This document shows positions 17,642 through 24,607 of a DNA stretch of 60,553 nt, piece by piece (positions within the stretch are counted from its first letter, which is position 1; every line of letters starts with the position of its first letter). Made by a program: the position numbers and the translations under genes. The DNA is from Thioalkalivibrio sp. ALJ16 (GTDB taxonomy: Bacteria > Pseudomonadota > Gammaproteobacteria > Ectothiorhodospirales > Ectothiorhodospiraceae): NCBI RefSeq assembly GCF_000377345.1, contig NZ_KB898053.1, positions 1-60,553 of the forward strand, written 5' to 3'. Under the pieces are notes generated by a model. That model worked only from the letters and a program-made list of their open reading frames with translations. It ran no database searches and had not been told where the DNA came from.

Positions 17642-18826
17642 CTACAGCTTGCGCGCCAGGCGTACGCCGGCGAAGACGTGGCGTTTTTCCGGGGTGAAAA
17701 AGTTGCGCATGGCGGGCCGCTTGAGGAGCGGGTCGCTCCAGGTGCTGCCGCCGCGCAGGACATAGTGCTGGTTATCAAACCACGGCTTGGAATATTCCTC
17801 GTAGGGGTAGGGACGGAACCCCGGATAGGGATGAAAGGTGTTCCCGCACCATTCCCATGCCTGCCCGGCGCCGCGCAGATGGCCGCCCCGGCGGGCCTGT
17901 TCCCATTCGTGTTCGTGCGGCAGGCGCGCCCCGCGCCAGCGGGCGTAGGCGCTGGCCTCGAACCAGGAAATCCCGACCACGGGGGCGTGTGGATCCAGGG
18001 GACGGGTGCCGTCAGGCAGGGTCTGTACGCGGGTCCCGTCCGGCAGCGAGTGCCATCCAAGAGGAGCCGCGACGCCGGTTTTCTGCAGCCAGGTCGCCCC
18101 TCCCGTATCCCAGTGGGGGCCGGGCCGGTAACCCCCGGCCTCGATGAACGCCAGCATCTCGGCGTTGGTGACCGGCCGGGCGCAAACGGCATGGGGTTCG
18201 AGACGGACACGGTGTGCTGCGCGTTCGTTGTCGAAGGCCGTGATGGCCTCGCTGCCAACCACGGCCTCGCCTCCGGGGTGTTCGATCCACTCTTCCGGGC
18301 TGTACGTGCATGGATCCGGCGTATGTGTATCCAGCGTCGCAGGCCGCCGCAGACGCGCGAACCAGCGCACCTGTTCGAGACTTTCCAGGTGCATCGCATG
18401 ATGCTGGGCGAGGAAGCCGGTCAGGTAGTCCTGCGCAAGCAGTGGGTGGCTGCGCACACCCGGGGCGTCGCGCAGCAAGTCCAGGTGGCGGGTCTGGCAC
18501 GCCCGGCCCCAGTCGAGCAGCTCTTCCGGTGGCGGGAGCCGACCGCCGCGGCGCCACTTGGGGCTCAACTCGGGAATGTAAAGGTCGTGCCAGTCCCGCC
18601 GCGCAAGGGGGCTGCGCCCCAGGACGCGTTCGTGCAGCCACACGGCCTCGATGAAGTGGCAGTGGGCGTAATGCCATGCCATGGGACTCAGGTCCGGGTG
18701 GTACTGATTGCGCCACTGATGTTTCGGGGTGTCCTCCATGGCCGCGTTCAGGCGGTCGTGCTGGACGGAAAGGCACTCCATGAGGTCTGGTTCAGACGCG
18801 TTTGACAGCGGATGGATGGCGTTCAT
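17642..18826 (-). CDS. egtB: Ergothioneine sulfoxide synthase EgtB
   Basis: The 394-residue protein joins an N-terminal DinB-like domain (about 10-160) to a C-terminal formylglycine-generating-enzyme-type domain (about 165-394; NAEMLAFIEAGGYRP, then VVGISWFEASAYARWRGARLPHEHEWE). The non-haem iron ligands are present as the HX3HXE motif H142-HAM-H146-L-E148, with H52 or a neighbour as the third histidine. EgtB oxidatively couples hercynine to gamma-glutamylcysteine or cysteine. It starts 15 bases after the egtC stop, so the two form one unit. Its length is slightly short for the family. No OvoA-type methyltransferase domain is attached. Confidence 0.92.
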   Translation of the reverse strand: MNAIHPLSNASEPDLMECLSVQHDRLNAAMEDTPKHQWRNQYHPDLSPMAWHYAHCHFIEAVWLHERVLGRSPLARRDWHDLYIPELSPKWRRGGRLPPPEELLDWGRACQTRHLDLLRDAPGVRSHPLLAQDYLTGFLAQHHAMHLESLEQVRWFARLRRPATLDTHTPDPCTYSPEEWIEHPGGEAVVGSEAITAFDNERAAHRVRLEPHAVCARPVTNAEMLAFIEAGGYRPGPHWDTGGATWLQKTGVAAPLGWHSLPDGTRVQTLPDGTRPLDPHAPVVGISWFEASAYARWRGARLPHEHEWEQARRGGHLRGAGQAWEWCGNTFHPYPGFRPYPYEEYSKPWFDNQHYVLRGGSTWSDPLLKRPAMRNFFTPEKRHVFAGVRLARKL

Positions 18827-18841
18827 ATCCGGTGGAGCGCG

Positions 18842-19624
18842 TTACAAGGCCAGGAGTTCCGGCGGTTCATCCGGATCAAGGATCAGCAGGTGCCCCGGCG
18901 GGATCGGGCGCCACTGTTCGCGGTCGGTCAGCGGTTCCGATGCCACGACCGCGCTGCCCTCGGGGAACGTCTCGTCATCGGTGGTGTAGTAGAGGCTGGG
19001 GCAGGGCGCATTGATCGCGTGGCGACTGGCGATGATGCGACGCCCGTCGGACAGGAGCACGTTCAGCAGTGCGGTGTCCTCTCGAAGCCAGGTCTCGAGG
19101 GTCGAAAAGGCCTCGCCCAGGGCGCCCTCCAGCGTGGCGTTCTCGTCATCCGCCAGGTATTGCCGGATCAGGGCAAAAAGGTGTTCCGAGTCGGTGGTGC
19201 CCTCGATCGTCGACTCCATCTCGTGGCTGAGGATGTTCTGGATCTGGCGCCGGACGTCGGGCCGGAACCGACTGATCAGGCCGTTGTGGCTGTACAGCAG
19301 ACCGTCCCGGGCGAAGGGCTGGGCATTGACCGTGTCACCGCCGAAGCCGGGAGTCGCGCTGCGGATGGCCGCAATCCACAGCGGCTGGGTCATGTCGCTG
19401 GCCAGGTCCTCCAGGTTCGGGTCCTGCCAGAGCGGGTCGGCGCGGCGATAGTGGCGCGCCGTTCCCGTCGCGCCGAACCAGCCGAAGCCAAAGCCGTCGG
19501 CATTGACGCGTGCGTACACCAGTTCCCTGGGCGCGATGGCCTGTTCAATCAGGTTGTGGGGCGGGTCCAGGATCAGGCTGCGCAGCGCGATCGGAGGACC
19601 CAGATAAGCGAGGTGTCGGCACAT
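18842..19624 (-). CDS. egtC: Gamma-glutamyl hercynylcysteine sulfoxide hydrolase EgtC
   Basis: I start at the ATG at 19624, which leaves Cys2 (MCRHLAYLG) as the exposed N-terminal nucleophile of a class II glutamine amidotransferase fold, 260 residues. A longer frame to 20206 would bury it and overlap egtD. RVNADGFGFGWFG, the NAQPFARDGLLYSHNGLI segment and GTTDSEHLFALI are typical of the fold. EgtC removes the glutamate from the EgtB product. Its presence implies that this EgtB uses gamma-glutamylcysteine, as in mycobacteria. No egtA or egtE is in the window. Confidence 0.88.
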   Translation of the reverse strand: MCRHLAYLGPPIALRSLILDPPHNLIEQAIAPRELVYARVNADGFGFGWFGATGTARHYRRADPLWQDPNLEDLASDMTQPLWIAAIRSATPGFGGDTVNAQPFARDGLLYSHNGLISRFRPDVRRQIQNILSHEMESTIEGTTDSEHLFALIRQYLADDENATLEGALGEAFSTLETWLREDTALLNVLLSDGRRIIASRHAINAPCPSLYYTTDDETFPEGSAVVASEPLTDREQWRPIPPGHLLILDPDEPPELLAL

Positions 19625-19629
19625 TGATC

Positions 19630-19706
19630 CGGGCTTCCCTGGGGGCAGTTGGGGCGTCAGAAGTTTCGTGCTAGCGTGCCGCAAACCCTCCAGATACGGA
19701 AGCCCG
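19630..19706. promoter_or_regulatory. Divergent egtC/egtD intergenic region with mirrored ribosome sites
   Basis: The 83 bases between the two start codons are bordered by a perfect 9-bp inverted repeat, CGGGCTTCC (19630-19638) and GGAAGCCCG (19698-19706). Each arm lies directly before one start codon, and the GGAAG in it is the ribosome binding site of that gene. Both promoters must lie in the 60 bases between. I see no clear -10/-35 pair. Confidence 0.5.
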
Positions 19707-19707
19707 T

Positions 19708-20730
19708 ATGTCAGCCAACGCTCGCGCTGTACCCGTTGCCTCCCGTTACAGCCGCCGCGTGGTGGAAGAGCGCGATCCCCACGCCGAACTGCTGGCCGAT
19801 TTCCGCGCCGGAATGCTCGAGCCGCCACGCTCGCTGCCACCCAAGTATTTCTACGATGCGCGCGGCTCGCAGCTGTTCGATGCCATTTGCGACACGCCGG
19901 AATACTACCCCACCCGCCTGGAGGCCGAGCTGCTGGAGCGCCATGCCGATGCGATCCTGGAGGCCTCCGGTGCCCGCACGCTGTTTGAGTTGGGCAGCGG
20001 CACCTCGCGCAAGACCGAATATCTGCTGGCGGCCCTCGAGCGCCGCGTGCCTGCGCCTCGTTATGTCGCGAACGATGTGTGTGGCGAGATCCTGGACGAG
20101 GCCGGGGCGCGCCTCCTGCGCCGCTTTGGCGCATTACAGGTGGACAGCCTGTGTGGCGACTACGCCGCGGCCCTGGGGCACCTGGACGAGAGCCCGGCAG
20201 CTGCATCCGACGGTCCGCGACTGTTCTGTTTTCTCGGCAGCAGTCTGGGCAACTTCGAGGATGACGAGGCGGGCGCCCTGCTGACCCGGATCCGCGCGGC
20301 CATGAACCCGGAAGACCGGCTGCTGCTGGGCCTTGATCGCGTCAAGCCGCGCCCGGTGCTGGAGGCGGCCTACAACGATGCGGCCGGTGTCACGGCTGCG
20401 TTCAATCTGAACCTGCTATCGGTACTGAACAGCGAGCTGGGGGCCGACTTCGATCCCGAAGGTTTCGACCATCACGCGCCCTTTGTCGAGGAACACTCGC
20501 GTATCGAGATGCATCTGGTATCGCGCCGTGATCAGCAGGTCCAGGTGACCGAGCTGGAGGCGCGTCTGGAGATTGCGGCGGGGGAGATCATCCGTACCGA
20601 GATCTCGCGCAAGTTCAGCCGCGAGGCGGTGGACCGGCTGCTGGCGCTTGCGGGGTTCGAACAGGAGACCGAGTGGTCCGCGGCGGAGGACTGGTATTCC
20701 CTGTTCCTGTTGCGACCGCTGGCGGGTTGA
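19708..20730 (+). CDS. egtD: L-histidine N-alpha-methyltransferase EgtD
   Basis: The 340-residue protein belongs to the DUF2260/EgtD family: FRAGMLEPPRSLPPKYFYDARGSQLFDAICDTPEYYPTR at the N-terminus, the SAM loop LFELGSGTSRKTEYLL, LFCFLGSSLGNFEDDEA, and RIEMHLVSRRDQQV near the end. The enzyme trimethylates histidine to hercynine, the first step to ergothioneine. It is divergent from egtC-egtB and 4 bases ahead of sixA, with which it may be cotranscribed. Confidence 0.95.
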   Translation: MSANARAVPVASRYSRRVVEERDPHAELLADFRAGMLEPPRSLPPKYFYDARGSQLFDAICDTPEYYPTRLEAELLERHADAILEASGARTLFELGSGTSRKTEYLLAALERRVPAPRYVANDVCGEILDEAGARLLRRFGALQVDSLCGDYAAALGHLDESPAAASDGPRLFCFLGSSLGNFEDDEAGALLTRIRAAMNPEDRLLLGLDRVKPRPVLEAAYNDAAGVTAAFNLNLLSVLNSELGADFDPEGFDHHAPFVEEHSRIEMHLVSRRDQQVQVTELEARLEIAAGEIIRTEISRKFSREAVDRLLALAGFEQETEWSAAEDWYSLFLLRPLAG

Positions 20731-20734
20731 TGAC

Positions 20735-21247
20735 ATGCAGGAACCGCGGCTGGTGCTGGTACGGCACGCGCAGGCGGGAAACCCCGGTGACTGGGATGGT
20801 CCGGACCGCGATCGCCCCCTGACCGCGAAGGGCCAGGTCAGCGCGGTGCGCATGGCGCAGGCGCTGGGTGCCCTGCTGCCGGCATCCGTGGAACTGCTCA
20901 GCAGCCCGTATCTGCGCGCCCGGCAGACCGCGATCCCGCTGGCACAGGCGCTGGATGTCCCGGTCCGTCACAAGAAATGGCTGGCGCCGGGACAGCCTGC
21001 TGGGCTGGAGGTCGAGGCCCTGACACGCAGACTGCCGGAAAATGGCGGGCTGGTGCTGGTCGGCCACGAGCCTGACCTGTCGCTGCTGGCCGGCTGTCTG
21101 CTGGGGGTGCCCGGCGGGCGGGGCCCGGTACGCATGGGCAAGGGCGATGCCTGCGGACTGGCGGGTTCGCTGCCCGGGCCAATGACGCTTGTGTGGCATC
21201 TGCCCCGCAAGATACTGGAACGCCTGAGTGAACGGGAGGCGCGCTAG
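20735..21247 (+). CDS. sixA: Phosphohistidine phosphatase SixA
   Basis: The ATG at 20735 gives 170 residues with the histidine-phosphatase triad region LVLVRHAQAG (catalytic His11), SSPYLRARQTAIPLAQAL and LVLVGHEPDLSLLAG. SixA removes phosphate from phosphohistidine on HPt domains and phosphotransferase proteins. It lies between egtD and ppx with near-zero gaps, and the same sixA-ppx pairing occurs in other gammaproteobacteria. A longer frame starting inside egtD carries no family residues. Confidence 0.9.
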   Translation: MQEPRLVLVRHAQAGNPGDWDGPDRDRPLTAKGQVSAVRMAQALGALLPASVELLSSPYLRARQTAIPLAQALDVPVRHKKWLAPGQPAGLEVEALTRRLPENGGLVLVGHEPDLSLLAGCLLGVPGGRGPVRMGKGDACGLAGSLPGPMTLVWHLPRKILERLSEREAR

Positions 21248-21249
21248 AG

Positions 21250-22749
21250 ATGCAGGATGCAGAGCAGAGCGAGACCGTCGCCGCCGTTGACCTTGGGTCC
21301 AACAGCTTTCACATGATCGTGGCGCGGCGTCAGGACGGAGAGGTCCTGAAGGTCGACCGGCTCAAGGAGATGGTGCGGCTCGCCAGCGGCCTCGACGAGC
21401 AGGGACAGCTGGATCCGGAGGTCGGCCAGCGTGCTTTGGACTGCCTGGATCGTTTTGGCCAACGGCTGCGCCAACTGCCGCGTGGCCATGTGCGGGTGGT
21501 TGGAACCAACACGCTGCGCCAGATGCACGACAGCCGGGCCTTTCTGCGGTCGGCAGAACAGGCGCTCGGGCATCCGGTAGAGATCATCGCCGGGCGCGAG
21601 GAGGCACGCCTGATCTACCTTGGCGTGGCCCACACGCTGGCGGATGACAGTGGCCGGCGCCTGGTGATGGATATCGGCGGCGGGAGCACCGAGTTCATTA
21701 TCGGGGAACGCTTCGAGCCGGTCCTGGCCGAGAGCCTGGAGATGGGGTGCGTGACCTTTACCCGGCGCTTCTTCGCCGACGGCAAGCTGAATCGCAAGGC
21801 CTTCGATGCCGCCCGGCTGCGGGCGGAGCAGGAGCTGCAGCCGATTGCCAGCGCCTACCGGGCGGCGGGCTGGGACCAGGCGCTCGGGGCCTCGGGCACG
21901 ATCCTTGCGCTGGATCGCATGGTGCAGGAGTCGGGCCTGGACCCGGCGCCGGGTATGGACCGGAAAGCCCTCGAGCGTCTGCGGGACGCACTGATCGAGC
22001 AGGGTTCGATCGACGGGCTGGAGTTCCCCGGCCTGGCGGCGGAGCGGGCGCCGGTCATCGCCGGCGGCCTGGCGGTGCTGCTGGGGGCGTTCGAGGCGCT
22101 GGGCATCGAGCGCCTGCATCCCTCCGACGGGGCGCTGCGCGAGGGCGTGGTGCATGACCTGCTGGGGCGCTTCCGACACGAGGACGTGCGCGGGCGCACC
22201 ATTCATCATCTGCGCCGGCGCTTTGCGGTGGACGCGGCCCAGGCCGAACGCGTCCAGGCCACGGTAGCGCGCCTGGTGACCGCGGTACGCGCCGCCTGGG
22301 GGCTGGACGAGGACGACGCCGAGCGCCTGGACTGGGCTGCCGAGCTGCACGAGATCGGCCTCGCCCTGGCCCACAGCAAGTACCACAAGCACGGCGAATA
22401 CATCCTGACGTGGGCCGACCTGCCCGGGTTTTCGCAGCCGGAGCAGGCGGAGCTTGCGCTGCTGGTGCGGCTGCACCGGCGGAGCCTGAAACCCAAACTG
22501 CTGGGCGGTGTGCGGGAGGATCGTGCGGGAGCGTTTCGGTATATGGCGGTGCTGTTGCGCCTGGCCGTGCTGCTGCACCGCTCGCGGGCACCCGATCCGG
22601 TGCCGCTGGAACGTATCGAGGCGACCGCGGACGGGCTCGCGCTGAGCTTCGCGACGGGATGGCTGGATGCCCATCCCCTCACGCGGGCCGACCTCGACGC
22701 CGAGCGCGAGGAATGGGCCCGCCATGCACTGCAGCTCGAGTTCGCCTAA
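21250..22749 (+). CDS. ppx: Exopolyphosphatase Ppx/GppA
   Basis: The 499-residue protein shows the ASKHA phosphatase pattern. AAVDLGSNSFHMIVAR (12-27) is the first phosphate loop, then VRVVGTNTLRQ, IAGREEARLIYLGVAH and LVMDIGGGSTEFIIGE near residue 140-150. The C-terminal HD-type helical domain has AAELHEIGLALAHSKYHKHGEYIL. It hydrolyses polyphosphate from the end, or pppGpp in the GppA subclass. It starts 2 bases after sixA and faces ppk across the MITE and the HDOD regulator. Confidence 0.94.
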   Translation: MQDAEQSETVAAVDLGSNSFHMIVARRQDGEVLKVDRLKEMVRLASGLDEQGQLDPEVGQRALDCLDRFGQRLRQLPRGHVRVVGTNTLRQMHDSRAFLRSAEQALGHPVEIIAGREEARLIYLGVAHTLADDSGRRLVMDIGGGSTEFIIGERFEPVLAESLEMGCVTFTRRFFADGKLNRKAFDAARLRAEQELQPIASAYRAAGWDQALGASGTILALDRMVQESGLDPAPGMDRKALERLRDALIEQGSIDGLEFPGLAAERAPVIAGGLAVLLGAFEALGIERLHPSDGALREGVVHDLLGRFRHEDVRGRTIHHLRRRFAVDAAQAERVQATVARLVTAVRAAWGLDEDDAERLDWAAELHEIGLALAHSKYHKHGEYILTWADLPGFSQPEQAELALLVRLHRRSLKPKLLGGVREDRAGAFRYMAVLLRLAVLLHRSRAPDPVPLERIEATADGLALSFATGWLDAHPLTRADLDAEREEWARHALQLEFA

Positions 22750-22814
22750 GGGCCGACAGGAACTATCGCTTGGTCTGAGCGCTTGTCGGGGAACTTCTGG
22801 CCGGGTGGGGATTC

Positions 22815-22831
22815 AATCAGCGTCTCCTTAA
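22815..22831. repeat. Solitary IS5-type terminal sequence
   Basis: AATCAGCGTCTCC (22815-22827) equals the outer 13 bases of the right end of the MITE at 22993-23272 in the same orientation. It is followed by TTAA, a YTAR-type target. It looks like the right end of an older, decayed copy, with 22837-22988 perhaps holding fragments of a related interior. Confidence 0.5.
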
Positions 22832-22988
22832 TGATCTAATCACGAGGCTGCCTCTCTGTCTTCAGTCACGTGCGGGAGTGGTACTCCAGATTCACTGACC
22901 CGGCGTTGCGCCCCGAGTCCTGCGAGTAAGGGGTAGAGGCGCTACTCGCTGTGGGAGCGTCCTGCCCCGGATCCCCGGGGTGCCAGAC

Positions 22989-23276
22989 CTAAGGAGACGC
23001 TGATTTAATCGCGCGTCCGCGCTCGAGTCGCTTTTGCGTGCGAACAAGGCGCGGTGACTGCCGTGCAGTCATTCTGCACAAGGGAGCCGCAACGCCGTGC
23101 GCGCGCAAAAGCGGCCGAGCCCCTGCTCTCAATAGGTTGTGGGGTTGGCACCCCAGGTTCCCCGATCCTGCGTTGCGCCGCTTGCGGGTAGAACCACTAC
23201 CCGCTGCACGACGCGCCTTGTCTCGGAAAACAGGGGGCACCAACGCGGACGCGCGATTAAATCAGCGTCTCCCTAA
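22989..23276. mobile_element. Non-autonomous IS5-type MITE with CTAA target duplication
   Basis: Perfect 29-bp terminal inverted repeats (22993-23021 and 23244-23272, outer bases GGAGACGCTGATTTAATC) bound a 280-bp element with no coding frame of its own. Both ends are flanked by CTAA (22989-22992 and 23273-23276), a YTAR target duplication of the IS5 subgroup. The interior holds a hairpin around GCGGGTAG/CTACCCGC. It sits between the convergent ppx and the HDOD gene and breaks neither. The full transposase that would mobilise it is not in the window. Confidence 0.75.
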
Positions 23277-23285
23277 GCTTGTTCA

Positions 23286-24494
23286 CTAATTGGCGTTTCC
23301 CTGGGGCGACACCTGTTGGCCGGGCGTCTCGCCAGTCGTGTCGTAGTCCGACAAACCAAGGCGCCTCAGAAGTTTCTGGCATTCAGCGGAGTCCGCTGCC
23401 CCATTGGTCAGCAAAAAGGCAGTGCGCATGATCGGCAGATGGATGTGGCCGCTGCCCAGACCGAAGCCGTGGGCTGCCCCAATCATCTGCTTCAACGGTA
23501 GAGAAAGGCGCAGATGCGACTTCAGCGCCACGGCCATTCGAGCGGGCCAGGCCCCCGCGAGCGCGGTATCCAGGGCGGCTGGGTCGAGGGTGCCGCCCTT
23601 AAGGACGCAGCGCTGTGCGGTGGCGATGACCGCTAGCTCGCCCAGGCGGTGCATCAATCCGGCGGTAAAGCAAAGGCTGGCGTCCGCCCGCAGGCTGCGA
23701 CCCAGGGCCGCAGCCTGGTGGGCCATGCGTTCGCTCTGTTCCTGGTAATGCCGGGCGCGGGTCTGGAGGGTGGGGTCCTGAAGTGTGGTGGTGAGATCGA
23801 GGGCCATGGCCATTGCCAGATTCAGGGCGGTGGGGATGCCCAGAACCTGCAGGGCGTCGCGTAGCGAGGTGTTGGGGGTGTCGGTTCGCCGCAGTGCACT
23901 GCCGTTGGATGCATCGATCAGGCGCGTGACCAGGGACGGAATGTCCTGCCAGGCCTTCTCCAGTTCGGACAGGGAGAGTGTGTCGGCTCGCGCCCTCAGC
24001 TCCCGCAGTGCGTCGAGATCGACCGGTGTAGGCAGCCTCAGGGTCCCGGATTCGGCCAGATGCAGGGCTTCCTCCAGGGCGGGAACCGCCGCGCCGTCCC
24101 CGCTTTGTTCGGATAGCGGCTCGGTGGTGGTTCCCCCGGCCAGTATCTGTTGCAGGCGGTCGTGCACCAGTTCCGCTTCGAAGGGCTTGGAAATGAAACC
24201 CCGTACGCCGTAGCGAGCGGCACGCTGGACGCTGTTACGGTCCGCGTTCGCGGTAATGATGACAATGGGTGTGACGCGGCCGTCGATGGCCGCCCGTCGC
24301 AGGAAGTCCAGCCCATTGCCGTCGGGCAGTGACAGGTCCGACAGCACCAGATCGTGGTGCGTCTCGTTGCAGAGCTGCAGCGCCTCGGTGATGGAACTCG
24401 CCTGGACAATGTCAGAATCGGGATAAAGGCCACGAACGAGTGTCTCGAGAAGATCCGCCATGAGTTCTTCGTCTTCCAGTATCAGGATCTTCAT
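23286..24494 (-). CDS. Response regulator with HDOD output domain
   Basis: The 402-residue protein has a CheY-like receiver (1-120) with acidic E7/D8/E9, phospho-acceptor D53 in LVLSDLSLPDGNG, and K103 in ISKPF. An HDOD domain (about 160-380) follows, with LRDALQVLGIPTALNLAMAMAL and SLCFTAGLMHRLGELAVIATAQ. HDOD domains mediate protein interactions in signalling and do not show the HD hydrolase metal ligands. It lies 113 bases downstream of ppk on the same strand, so the two may be cotranscribed. No cognate kinase is adjacent. Confidence 0.88.
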   Translation of the reverse strand: MKILILEDEELMADLLETLVRGLYPDSDIVQASSITEALQLCNETHHDLVLSDLSLPDGNGLDFLRRAAIDGRVTPIVIITANADRNSVQRAARYGVRGFISKPFEAELVHDRLQQILAGGTTTEPLSEQSGDGAAVPALEEALHLAESGTLRLPTPVDLDALRELRARADTLSLSELEKAWQDIPSLVTRLIDASNGSALRRTDTPNTSLRDALQVLGIPTALNLAMAMALDLTTTLQDPTLQTRARHYQEQSERMAHQAAALGRSLRADASLCFTAGLMHRLGELAVIATAQRCVLKGGTLDPAALDTALAGAWPARMAVALKSHLRLSLPLKQMIGAAHGFGLGSGHIHLPIMRTAFLLTNGAADSAECQKLLRRLGLSDYDTTGETPGQQVSPQGNAN

Positions 24495-24607
24495 AGGGGT
24501 CCGGATGCTCGTGCCTGCAGGGAGTTTGTGACTTTCAGATTCGGTTGTCCGAAGGATGGGGTCAAGCGCGGGGCCGGCTGTCCCCGCGCCCGGCCATGGG
24601 TGTCGCG

